Shown piece after piece: positions 35,871 through 45,100 of a stretch of DNA of 64,000 bases; within the stretch, counting starts at the first letter, position 1, and the number at the start of each line of letters is the position of its first letter. The stretch lies in assembly GCA_028023455.1 (NCBI GenBank), contig JAQFVV010006429.1:1387508-1451507 (forward strand), read 5' to 3'. The notes beneath the pieces are model-generated. The model searched no databases, was not told where the DNA came from, and saw only the letters and a program-made list of their open reading frames with translations. Made by a program: the position numbers and the translations under genes. Origin of the DNA: Epiperipatus broadwayi (taxonomy: Eukaryota; Onychophora; Udeonychophora; Euonychophora; Peripatidae).

Positions 35871-36137
35871 CTAAATTTCCCCATATTCTGCTCTATCCCA
35901 TTTCCACAACATAATCTTTGTCAACTCTATAACCTTTATATCTAAATCCCCTTTATCTTTTCCCAAACCCAGCATAAAAACCAATAATTCACTTTCTGTA
36001 TAATCAAGTTTTTCATATTTATTCTTCCATAACTTCATTATATGTACCCTTTCTGTTTTCAAGCATTTACATTTAATTAACAAATGCCTAATATTTTCTA
36101 TTCCTTCCTTACATAATTTACAAAATAAATCACCCAT
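35871..36137 (-). pseudogene. LINE C-terminal cysteine domain
   Basis: An 88-residue block beginning near GDLFCKLCKEGIENIRHLLI with a third cysteine at KCKCL. A C-x2-C followed by E(N/T)..HLL..C is the usual C-terminal putative nucleic-acid-binding motif of many LINE ORF2 proteins, downstream of RT. It is separated from the RT block by about 170 bp in which homology continues out of frame, so at least one frameshift or stop lies between. Confidence 0.75.
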
Positions 36138-36304
36138 TTTTTTCCATTTACATGTATATTATCTTGTAGCTAAAGATCACATTTGAGCCTTAAATAATAA
36201 ACTACTTTCCTTACTATTATCATATATTAACTCACACCTAATATTCTGTTTATTTCTATATATATTTAAACTCTTTTTACTCTCCATACTATTTCTCCAT
36301 TTCT

Positions 36305-37085
36305 CTAACTCCTATTCTTTATTAATAAATCTATTCTTTTATCCAATTCCTTACTACTACAACACTCAACAATCCTCTTAACACAATTATCCCATCTTTT
36401 GTTCAAATATACTGATATAAATTCTTTATCCAAATCTTTTGCATACCGCATTACCTGCCCTTTACTCAGAACCCAATTAAATACTATTTTAGCTATTCTT
36501 TTATTATCCATAAACTGCAATCTACCAAACATTTTCATTTTACTTTTTGCATCTCTCATATGAAAACTTGACTGTCCTATTTCTCCTTGAATTGCCCCTT
36601 TTGCTGTCCATACATCTGCATCCAATGCATATCTTCCTACTTCTCTTTGAACTTTTTCTAAGTAATTTATTACCTCTTTACTAACATATAATGCATCATT
36701 ACCATATGTTAACCCTGCTACTGCAACTCCTTTCCATATAATTCTAACTACATCATATTTATTATATGAAAACACTGCTAATTTCTTTATCAATCCCTTT
36801 CTTTTCTGTGCTTCATTTATCAATTTTTTCTCCCATTCATCCAAATAATTTTTCTGATTACTTAAAATAATTCCCAAATAACTATATCTGTTCACCACAC
36901 TTAACTTAATATCTCCCAATAAAAAGTCTACATCTTCTCTTTCCCCAGTATTAACCATCATTATATTTGATTTTTCTTCACTAAATTTAATCCCTATCTC
37001 TTTACCAACTCTTGCACATTTCCTCAACATAACTCCATATCTTCTTTCTGCACACAAAAATATATCATCCGCAAAAAAAAAAGAC
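36305..37085 (-). pseudogene. LINE reverse transcriptase, C-terminal part with FADD
   Basis: Open for 250 residues from 37057. Directly before the first methionine the same frame reads FADDIFLCAERRY, with the two catalytic aspartates of RT motif C; the frame then gives GIKFSEEKSNIMM and YSYLGIILSNQKNYLDEW (motif D/E and thumb) and RREVGRYALD-like text further on (residues about 139-146). The upstream RT part is in another frame because of the A10 run at 37073-37082. Both catalytic residues remain, so a single base in this run separates it from a long intact RT. Confidence 0.88.
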
Positions 37086-37521
37086 CTGACAAAATATATA
37101 TTCCCTTACTACCTATTAACGGTATCTCTATCCCTCTTCCTAATCTTTCTACTGCTCTTTCCATTTCACTCAAATACAACACAAACAAAATAGGTGACAT
37201 AGGGCATCCTTGCCTTAGCCCCACCCCATTTTTAACTTTAACTGATTCTATATTCCCTAATTGATATATATAATAATTATTATCATATAATTTCTTAATA
37301 ATATCTATTAAAACTTCATCCATTCCCAAATTTGCTAAACTTATCCATAATCTATTTCTATCTATTCTATCATATGCCTTCTCTATATCTATAAAACTCA
37401 TATATAACTGTTTACCTAAATTTCTACTCATATCCATAAGTTGTATAACTACAAATAAACTATCTCCTATATGCCTATCTAATCTAAAACCTCCTTGCAA
37501 ATATTCAGTAACGCCCTCTGT
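37086..37521 (-). pseudogene. LINE reverse transcriptase, central motifs
   Basis: Contains QGGFRLDRHIGDS (finger motif QxGFR), MSFIDIEKAYDRIDRNRLW (motif A, aspartate in FIDIEKAYD) and GLRQGCPMSPILFVLYL (motif B). The spacing A-B is normal. The reading frame extends a few residues (EGVTEY) to the right of 37500, before a TAA at about 37522-37524. The first RT motifs and endonuclease are absent, i.e. 5' truncated. Confidence 0.9.
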
Positions 37522-37637
37522 TTAAAAGTCTATATCTCAATAACATCGATTAGCGTACCATTTCAAAGTGGTATCATTTTGATGTTCGCTATTATTGAGA
37601 TATAGACTTTTAAACAGAGAGCGTTACTGGATATTTG
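37498..37637. repeat. Inverted repeat at the LINE 5' breakpoint, 46-bp arms
   Basis: Arm 37498-37543 (CAAATATTCAGTAACGC...CTCAATAA) is the near-perfect reverse complement of 37592-37637, with a 48-bp loop. The first ~20 bp of the left arm are still in frame with LINE coding sequence. It may be a small fold-back element (arms contain CAGTAACGC) or an inversion formed during LINE insertion. Confidence 0.85.
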
Positions 37638-37639
37638 TA

Positions 37640-38710
37640 ATTGTATAATGGTTTATATATATATATTAAAATAATGTAGTAATAAATGATATAAAAAATT
37701 GAAATTATGAACATCCTCTTAAAGTACCTATAGATAAAAACTAAGTCTAGTGAACCCACTTTCATTTCTCCAGCAGATCAAGAATTTATGGGAATTATTT
37801 TTTATTTTTATCTATAAGATGGATAAATTTGATAGTAGAAGATGTTATATTAGTATTTAATTCGTGGCTTAAAAGGAAGCTTACTATTACTCTAATTTAT
37901 TTATATATGAAAATGAAATATTTTTTCATTTCAGTTGCTTCAAAAATTATTTTTGTCATTTTTTATTTTTGAAATAATTATTTAAATAGTTTTTTTTTTA
38001 AAAAAAATAAATAAATAAATAAACTATATGTACAAGCAAATTATTTTGAGATCAGAATCTGACTTTTATGTATTTTAAACTAAAAATGTTCATAGGTGCT
38101 TAAGCTTACTACAGCGATCAAGAAATGAGGCATTAAATTTGCAGTGCCGTTTGATAATCATCGATTTGAGATTTATGTGTTTATAATTAAATTTTCCGTC
38201 TTAATTAACGCAATAGCATTAACATATAATAAGTAGTAGAACCACAGAGGTAGTTTTTCATTACTTATCATTCTTATAACATTATCTCAATTTTAAAGCT
38301 ACAACATAACTTTAATGAGCTCTGATATTTTTAATTAAGATTATTATATACATAAAAGAAAGTTTAACAGGTAATGAAATTTAAAAATACATGCTGAAAA
38401 TTGATTATATTTATCCATTTGTTGTTGTTTAGGATATTCAACTGCTATTTACAGCAAATTAGTGATATTAAAATAAGATTATATTATTTGTTCTTATAGT
38501 GAACTGCCTATAAATGGACGCTTAAGTGGAGGAGTGTTTTATTTTGATGTAAAAGAGAATATATGAATGACTAAAAAGTAAAGGGTATTGGTTTCCAGCT
38601 TTTTTAATTTGTTTAAATTAATTCGCATCAATGGTAAGTTGCTAACAGTTATAATTAAATTAATCGTTCTCCCTCTCATTTTCCGTTGTTTATTATACTA
38701 TTATTTTTTG
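37640..38710. other. AT-rich stretch, nothing recognised
   Basis: Contains (TA)n at about 37654-37670 and an (AAAT)n run near 38005-38025. No coding signal. Confidence 0.5.
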
Positions 38711-38718
38711 CTTCTTAG

Positions 38719-38917
38719 ATTAGCAAAGGACTCCATATTCCTCACGTTTGCGCTCTGGCTCACCAGGTGCAAGCACATCTTCGGATGCTCAGATAATAAA
38801 GTCAGAGACACCTTTATTAAAATTTTACAAGTTTTCGTGACAGAGACCGACTTCTGGCACCCAATAGATTACACATTGAATCCTGGGCCGGTGTCAATCT
38901 GTCCTAAGAAAATTTAA
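38719..38917 (+). CDS. Candidate terminal exon of an unidentified gene
   Basis: The segment stands out by higher GC and by balanced amino-acid use: LAKDSIFLTFALWLTRCKHI, then FGCSDNKVRDTFIKILQVFV, then TETDFWHPIDYTLNPGPVSI and CPKKI followed by TAA. It starts right after a splice-acceptor-like TTTTTTGCTTCTTAG (AG at 38717-38718). About 95 bp after the stop there is AATAAA (39013-39018) followed 12 bp later by a run of A. I do not recognise the protein and see no upstream exon. A retrocopy or chance open frame are alternatives. Confidence 0.3.
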
Positions 38918-39012
38918 ATACCCCTCAGCTTCACTTGATATAAAGAGATAATAATGTCTAGCATCAGTATTTATGTCAAAACTCAAGCTTTTTTTCACGT
39001 ATCTTTTTAGCT

Positions 39013-39018
39013 AATAAA
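39013..39018 (+). terminator. Candidate poly(A) signal AATAAA
   Basis: Canonical hexamer downstream of the candidate terminal exon. AATAAA is frequent by chance in such AT-rich DNA, so it only has weight together with the exon; the A-run at about 39030-39042 could mark a processed copy. Confidence 0.25.
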
Positions 39019-39783
39019 TTTTATTTTTGAAAAAAAAAAAACTGATTTATAAAGAAGCATTTTAAGATAAGATCACCTCTTTGTACTTTTGTGGACAATG
39101 GAATTGTGAATTTGTTCAACCATTTTTCCACTTTTTAAAGACATCGAGAGCAATTCTAACTCCAATCTATTTTTTCCCTTTGTTTTTCTTTCTATCTTTG
39201 TGATATTTTTTTTTCTTTTAGAGATAAAATGGTCTACTAATTTATATTTAAGGGCTAACACGATGATATCAAAACGACAACATTTTTTTCTTACTCAATA
39301 TCAATGTAAGGTTTAGTTGTGAAAATGCATTAGAAGTAGTAAGTTATTATTCAACATTAACATCTAACAAATAATAAGAAAAGTTTTGATTTGGCCATTT
39401 TTCTAAAAATCAAGCCACTTAAGCAAGCTCACTTCGAAAAAGCAAAAAGAAAATACTTAATTGTAGTTATATTTATAAGATATATGGCATAAGTTGTTAT
39501 TGAATTTTATATTCAATTATATTATTTTTTTAAACGATACATTGTGAAACATTTTTTAAATATCTCTAGGACTACCTAGATTTAAATAAATATTATATCG
39601 CTAAAGAAATCCTTAAAATTATTTTCTAAACTATACAAGAAAATTGTAATTAATTAAGTTACAATTTTAATAATGTTTGTTCTTGTTTCAAAATTGATAT
39701 ATACGGTTTTTGTTTCAAAATATTTAATGAGAAATTAATGCTAGTTTATTTAAAATATGAAGATAAATGTCTTTTCATTTCAG

Positions 39784-39837
39784 TTTTATTCACTCGACTC
39801 CGGGCGTGTCGCTTCATTTAAAAGCTCGGAGGAATAA
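39784..39837 (+). CDS. Candidate short exon after a strong acceptor
   Basis: TGTCTTTTCATTTCAG is an excellent acceptor, followed by 17 sense codons with unusual CpG content (FYSLDSGRVASFKSSEE) and TAA. The pocket of GC here is conspicuous against the surroundings. No gene assignment. It could be a last exon or non-coding. Confidence 0.22.
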   Translation, partial: FYSLDSGRVASFKSSEE

Positions 39838-40189
39838 TTTCTTTTCCAAGATACTGGTAAAATTGAACAAACATGTGATTAATTAATAAGGCTTTAGATA
39901 GTCGAAACTATTTTCTCTAAGTTAGAAAAGGTAATTGAGGGATAGTAATAATTTGTGCAATATAATAAGTTTCTGATCCTTAGCGTTATAATTATTTACA
40001 TAAAAGAAAAGTAATTTAGGCTATTGTAAAGAATGTTACCTTTAATTAGTCAAATTGGTTTATTAATAAAAAATAAAACATTATTAAAAGATCAAAAAGT
40101 ATTGATGGCGCTGTACTAATATAGAAAAGCTATCAATCTGCAACAATAATGATAAACCGAGATTTAAAAATTCCCGTTCGCTGTTTATT
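39838..40189. other. No gene seen
   Basis: AT-rich sequence leading to the hammerhead tandem; nothing recognisable. Confidence 0.5.
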
Positions 40190-40393
40190 AACTCTGCGTA
40201 GAGGTTTAAAGTTTATATCTGTGCTAGAGATAATCTCTAGTTTCGAAAATGATTAGTAATAATCATTAGTGTGTTTATCTGAAATGGATGGTGTCAAAGT
40301 TGTGAGTGGAGGAAGTTTGACAATGGTAAATGAAAATGTAACAATTTACTCTAGATAAATACTTTGCATATAATAAAGATGTATATGAGAGAT

Positions 40394-40450
40394 TGTGACC
40401 TGGGCCGACTGATGAGTGCTGTTCGGCACGAAATGCATATTGGGGGTCAT
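40394..40450 (+). ncRNA. Hammerhead ribozyme, type I, intact core (unit 1)
   Basis: GTGAC and CCGA (stem I 5' side), CTGATGA, stem II GTGC-TGTTCG-GCAC, GAAA, TGCAT, A, then TTGG and GTCAT (stem I 3' side). All invariant core positions are present. Predicted cleavage after A40439, NUH being AUA. Stem I is CCGA/TTGG (one G-T wobble), an asymmetric internal loop, and GTGAC/GTCAT. ATGCAT across stem III is a perfect 6-base palindrome, weak within one molecule but able to pair between two ribozymes. Confidence 0.93.
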
Positions 40451-40807
40451 TTGTCTTTTATTATATCTTTATTTATATGTATTTAAAAAGAATGGGGAAG
40501 TATGGAGATATTTATTATATCTATAAAGATATTACATACGGGACAGAGAAAGGTGAATAACTCCGTGTGTGTAAATTTAATATAAAAAAAAAGATATATC
40601 AATCTTTAACTGAGGTTTAAAGTTTATATCTGTGCTAGAGATAATCTCTAGTTTCGAAAATGATTAATAATAATCATTAGTGTGTTTATCTGAAATGGAT
40701 GGCGTCAAAGTTGTGAGTGGAGGAAGTTTGACAATGGTAAATGAAAATGTAACAATTTACTCTAGATAAAAATTATTTGCATATAATAAAGATGTATATG
40801 AGAGATT

Positions 40808-40864
40808 ATGACTTGGGCCAACTGATGAGTGCTGGTTCAGCACGAAATGCATCTTGGGGGTCAT
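40808..40864 (+). ncRNA. Hammerhead ribozyme, type I, intact core (unit 2)
   Basis: ATGAC and CCAA, CTGATGA, stem II GTGCT-GGTTC-AGCAC, GAAA, TGCAT, C, then TTGG and GTCAT. Cleavage predicted after C40853 (AUC triplet, a better H17 than the A of unit 1). It differs from unit 1 by compensated or loop changes: CCGA to CCAA keeps pairing with TTGG, and stem II gains a Watson-Crick pair. Such compensated change is what selection on the RNA fold would give. Confidence 0.94.
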
Positions 40865-41149
40865 TTGTCTTTCATTATATCTTTATTTATATGTATTTAA
40901 AAAGAATGGGGAAGTATGGAGATGTTTATTATATCTATAAATGGTATTACTATGCACAAACCGTGTCTCATTGCTAAAGGCATACAAATAATGTAAGTCT
41001 GCTTATTAGATGCTCATATCAAAAGGATATGTCTCATAAGAGCAAATCTCTTTTATGTTCTCATCCCTTATAAACCTAAGCCTTTTTGACTACCAATATT
41101 TTTAATTTAGTATGCTAGCACATAGTCAATATGATTAATATCATCAAGG

Positions 41150-41760
41150 TGTAGATCCAAGATGCTATCATATTCTAAAAAATATTTATAAAAATTCAAA
41201 AACAACAATTAGATTACATAATAATACTAAAAAGATTAACATTGAGCAGGTTGTACAAGGTGACTCCATAAAAGTTTTGCAATAAATATTTTGTTGATTA
41301 AAATAAGAAACTAAAGGGATAAAAATACATGGAGATTATTTGTTATCTAGATTTTACAGATGATGTAGGAGATTATTTGTTATCTAGATTTTACAGATGA
41401 TGTAGTTGTTCTTGCAAATATTGTTTTTGAGCTTCAGGAAATGTTGCAAGAGTATCAGATAAAAATAAAAAAATAGAATTAAAGGTCAATGTTATAAAGG
41501 CTAAAGTAATTTAACGTTCAATGAATTTTCTCAAAAGAAGAAAAAAGATTGATAATAATGAGTTAGAAGAAGTTAACATCTACAAATACCTTGGTCAGAT
41601 TATTGCCATATATGGAAAAATAATGGATGAAGATTGGATTGATTTTGGTAGAACTAGTGTAATATTAAAAGGAAATATGTCCATGTGTTTGAGAAGGAAG
41701 GTTTTTAATACCAGTTCCTATTAATGGATCTCAGACTTGGATATTTAACAAAAGAGCAAT
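41150..41760 (+). pseudogene. LINE (RTE-like) reverse-transcriptase relic
   Basis: In order on the plus strand: KINIEQVVQGDSI (about 41232-41270; motif B region, usually GVRQGDTISP), LDFTDDVVVLA (near 41382-41420; motif C with both aspartates), FELQEMLQEYQIK, IYKYLGQIIA (41575-41604; thumb motif YLGQ.I), NMSMCLRRKVFNTSSY and a frame-shifted SDLDI where Y.G.ETW belongs. The motif C region is disturbed by a 37-bp tandem duplication. Same general LINE type as at 32.4 kb, but a different fragment with a better preserved catalytic site. Confidence 0.75.
41331..41404. repeat. 37-bp exact tandem duplication in the LINE relic
   Basis: 41331-41367 is repeated exactly at 41368-41404 (begins GGAGATTATTTGTTATCTAG). 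It covers the DFTDD coding stretch, so the catalytic motif is encoded twice. Confidence 0.92.
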
Positions 41761-42064
41761 AAAAATAACATTGATATCCAAAAAGGTTGAAACTTATCAC
41801 TACTGAATAATCTTACTTCACAAATTAATTAAGCCAGCTTAACATTTAATATATTATTTCAAATTGAATATTGCTAATTTTAGTAACACATGAATAATAT
41901 TCTTGTATATAATGAGAAAGTTCTCTAATATGATTATAATCCTAAGTGTGACATATTCGAGCTGTAATAAAAGTAATATATGTGGTGGTGAATTTGGTAA
42001 TGTTGAATAAATGTAGATTTTGAACTTTAAAAAAATATAGATTTTTGTATTTGAAAAGAATGAT

Positions 42065-42140
42065 ATTCCCTGAAAATAAGCCCTAGGCTATTTTAAAGCA
42101 AAAATTTAAGATAAAGCAGGGTCTTATTTTTGGGGAAACA
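42065..42140. mobile_element. Short MITE-like repeat with CCC..AAAATAAG termini
   Basis: TTCCCTGAAAATAAGCCC at the left is imperfectly mirrored by GGGTCTTATTTTTGGGGAAA at the right, with about 40 bp between. The motif CCCCGAAAATAAGACC is, from memory, a widely scattered repeat in animal genomes; I cannot name the family with certainty. Confidence 0.5.
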
Positions 42141-45100
42141 TGGTAACAATAAGTAGTAAAAAAAGAAGACATTACCTACCAAATTTAGAAAATACTAAAT
42201 CAAGCTTGTTTTAGATTTTACAATAACTGGATAGTTAGATTGGTTGCATTATAGCTAGTTACTTAAAAATGTATTTTTAATTCTTTTAAAATTTTGGAAA
42301 CTTTGCATATTTTTACAGCCAAGATTGAAATATAGATCATAATCATATCAAGGAGTTCACTAACCACTTATCACAATACCACTAAGAATATATGTTTGTG
42401 AGTCAATTTACATAAAATATGGATCACTCAAAAAATAATGCAAATAAAATGGAACTCACTAAATACCATTACAGTAAAGTTGTGATAGTAACTATACTTT
42501 GCTTCAAGCTCCCCTCATATTTATTGTGTATCAGCTTTGTGGATAAGCTTTAATTATAATAGAATATATATTTAAATTGTGCTTTACACAAAAAAGTGAA
42601 GCTTGTCTAAAATATTATTAAAGAGTTATATGGCTAAGCGCTTTCAGAGAACTTAAGTCTCCATATTCATAGCCTACTTTAATTGAAGTTTAGCAGTGAT
42701 TGAAATGGTGATTTATGCAAAATTTATGCAAATTTTTTTTTATAAAGACCATTTTCTGGAGATTACAAAGCACAATTCTTTTCAGTTTATTGCACAGTTG
42801 TCATTTGCAATAAAGCATGCCTCCTTAATCTTTTGTTTAATATTATTACGTTCAGTGCATAGTGTCCTTGCGCAATTTAAATTACTTATTACTCAAAGGT
42901 GAAGTAAAAAACTAGTATTTTATTAGAATATATATTGTTTACTGAACTGCACATACACATTATGTTTCAATATATATTGTGCCCTTTTCTATAGGTCAGT
43001 AATAGTCCATCTCAGTCAATTACTAAAAATTTTAAATTTTAGAATATGTTATTTTAATACATTAATTATAGTTTGTCAATTATATTTTTAAAGTACAATT
43101 TGAGGCTAAAGCAAATACGTAGTATATAAAATTATAGCGAATCATTTAAAAAATAGTTATGTAAAGCTTAAAATATTGTTTCATATGGTTGTAAAAGCTG
43201 GCCATATTAAATAACACAGCTATAAATATTAAAAGTATATTTAATAAATTCGATTTTAATAGTTTAAGTTAATAAATACAGTATTTAAATTTATAATCAT
43301 ATTTAATAGTCAAAATTAATATAGTATATTTTAAAAATAAACTTTATGGTGGTGAAAATTGTATTTAGTTCTATATTTTAAATTATTTTTCCAAATTTTA
43401 TAATTATATTATTTAATATAATAAAGTGTTGCAATTTTATAAATCTGGGCAGAGAAATAGATTAAAAATCGTCTGTCAAAGTTATTGATCATGTGACTTG
43501 TATAATGCATACTTTCACACACACTGCTTGTTTGAATTAGTAACAAAGTTTAAAATATTTTAAAAGTTATATTATAGAATTGGATGGAATTATTGCCTAT
43601 CATAAAAGCAAATAATAATAAATATTAAGTTAACTATCGTATACAGTTAATAAAAAAATTAAATATTTTGTTTAAATAAAACAAGATAAATGGAATATTA
43701 AGAATGGAATAGGTTATTAAAGTTATTTTAAAAGTTATTTTAAATGTTTAAATAATTTTGATAAAGTAATAATTGATTTAAAAGTAATATTTTAAATAAT
43801 ATTTTGAGTTATTACGTCATAAATTTTTATTTTAAAGATTCAATTCTGTAAAAAAATTGAAAATATGTAAATTTGTTCTCAAGCTAAAGTAAGAATCAAC
43901 CAATCAAATGAGGTATTCTTACAGACTATAAATATGAATTGCATGGAGGTATCAGAGGAGATTAAAAATGGATTGAAACCAGAGAAAGGTATATTAGTAG
44001 CTATCGAAGAGATAGTATTTTAAAATTTTTATTTTAGTCAATTTTTTAGTACTTTCTTATAGTTTTATTTGCAAAAAAAACTAATTGATATTATTTAAAA
44101 AGTATTTTGCAAAAGAGAGTTTAAAATAAAATATATTTGGGAACTTCTTGAAAATGATTTTCTAATTTTTAAAAGTTACTTGCCAGGATTATTTTATCTG
44201 AAATTTGACCTAAACTTCGCAATGAAAAGATGGATATACTGTAGAATAAAATGGATATAAATTCTAATAATATAAAAATATTTTTGGAATATTTTGATAC
44301 AGCTTTATTAATGCTTCACCGAAAAACTATTCTAGTGCATAAAAATTATAGTACGGACATTATAGTGATACAATGGAAATCTATTTGCCATCTAAAAAAA
44401 AAAATGTATTAAAACTATTATTTATAAGCTTATTCAAGATTTATTTTTTAAAAATAGTAATAAGACAATTATATCTTATGAATCATTTTATATAATATTA
44501 TATCAAAAGGAGTAAAATGTTATATCCTTTCTGAAGGTAACATTTTTAAAAAATAATATTTTCAAGAATTGAAGAAAGAACCCAGGAGAATATATTACTG
44601 AAGCGTTTTTGATATTAAAACCTCCAGTCTTAGAATTGTTTAAAATGTATTTAGAAAAGATTTGTTTAAAAGTACTTGAAGTTTTTTTTTAAAAAGGTGA
44701 TATATAAAAAAAATATCAAACAAAAGTTTAAGTGTATTAAGAAGGAAACTTATATAAAAAAGTGAACACATAGTTGAATAAAAAATGGATCCATGATAAT
44801 ATTGTAAAAAAGTTTACCGAATATTTTTAAAGTTAAGCTAGATGGAGGGATTAATTAATATTATGATTTAATAATTATCGTTCTAAATACTAAAACCAAG
44901 GATTATTTTCTATAAATTTTACTAAATGGATTAATAATTACTTTTATTTTTAAACTTTAACGCAGTTTGAGGAGAACATTTTAAAACTCTAGAGAAAGTA
45001 ATAAACATTTTGGACTTATCAGGAACTATTGTCAAGAAAATATGTAATTATAGTTTTGATTCCTTTTATTTTATTAACCTAGTTTAAATCTTTTTTTTTT

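Larger units (their letters stand above)
35760..37521 (-). mobile_element. 5'-truncated LINE retrotransposon
   Basis: Minus-strand element containing most of an RT domain, a connecting region and a C-terminal cysteine motif, followed by a 3' region reaching about 35760 with a TCACATCACATTATAATGG-like tail. It lacks the endonuclease and the first RT motifs; its left-reading start falls inside a palindrome at 37498-37637. Coding blocks are long and few in number compared with the other LINE relics here, so this is the youngest-looking LINE in the window. Confidence 0.88.
40190..40945 (+). mobile_element. Tandem dimer of a hammerhead retroelement (retrozyme-like)
   Basis: Two head-to-tail units: GAGGTTTAAAGTTTATATCT starts at 40199 and recurs at 40612, and identity is high through TCTGTGCTAGAGATAATCTC, TTACTCTAGATAAA and the ribozyme to AATGGGGAAGTATGGAGAT. 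The second unit stops matching around 40945. The ribozyme cleavage sites are 414 nt apart, which would be the length of the released RNA. No open frame beyond chance. The sequence differences between units are few, so this is the freshest hammerhead element in the window. The left and right insertion boundaries could not be fixed by a target duplication. Confidence 0.88.
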
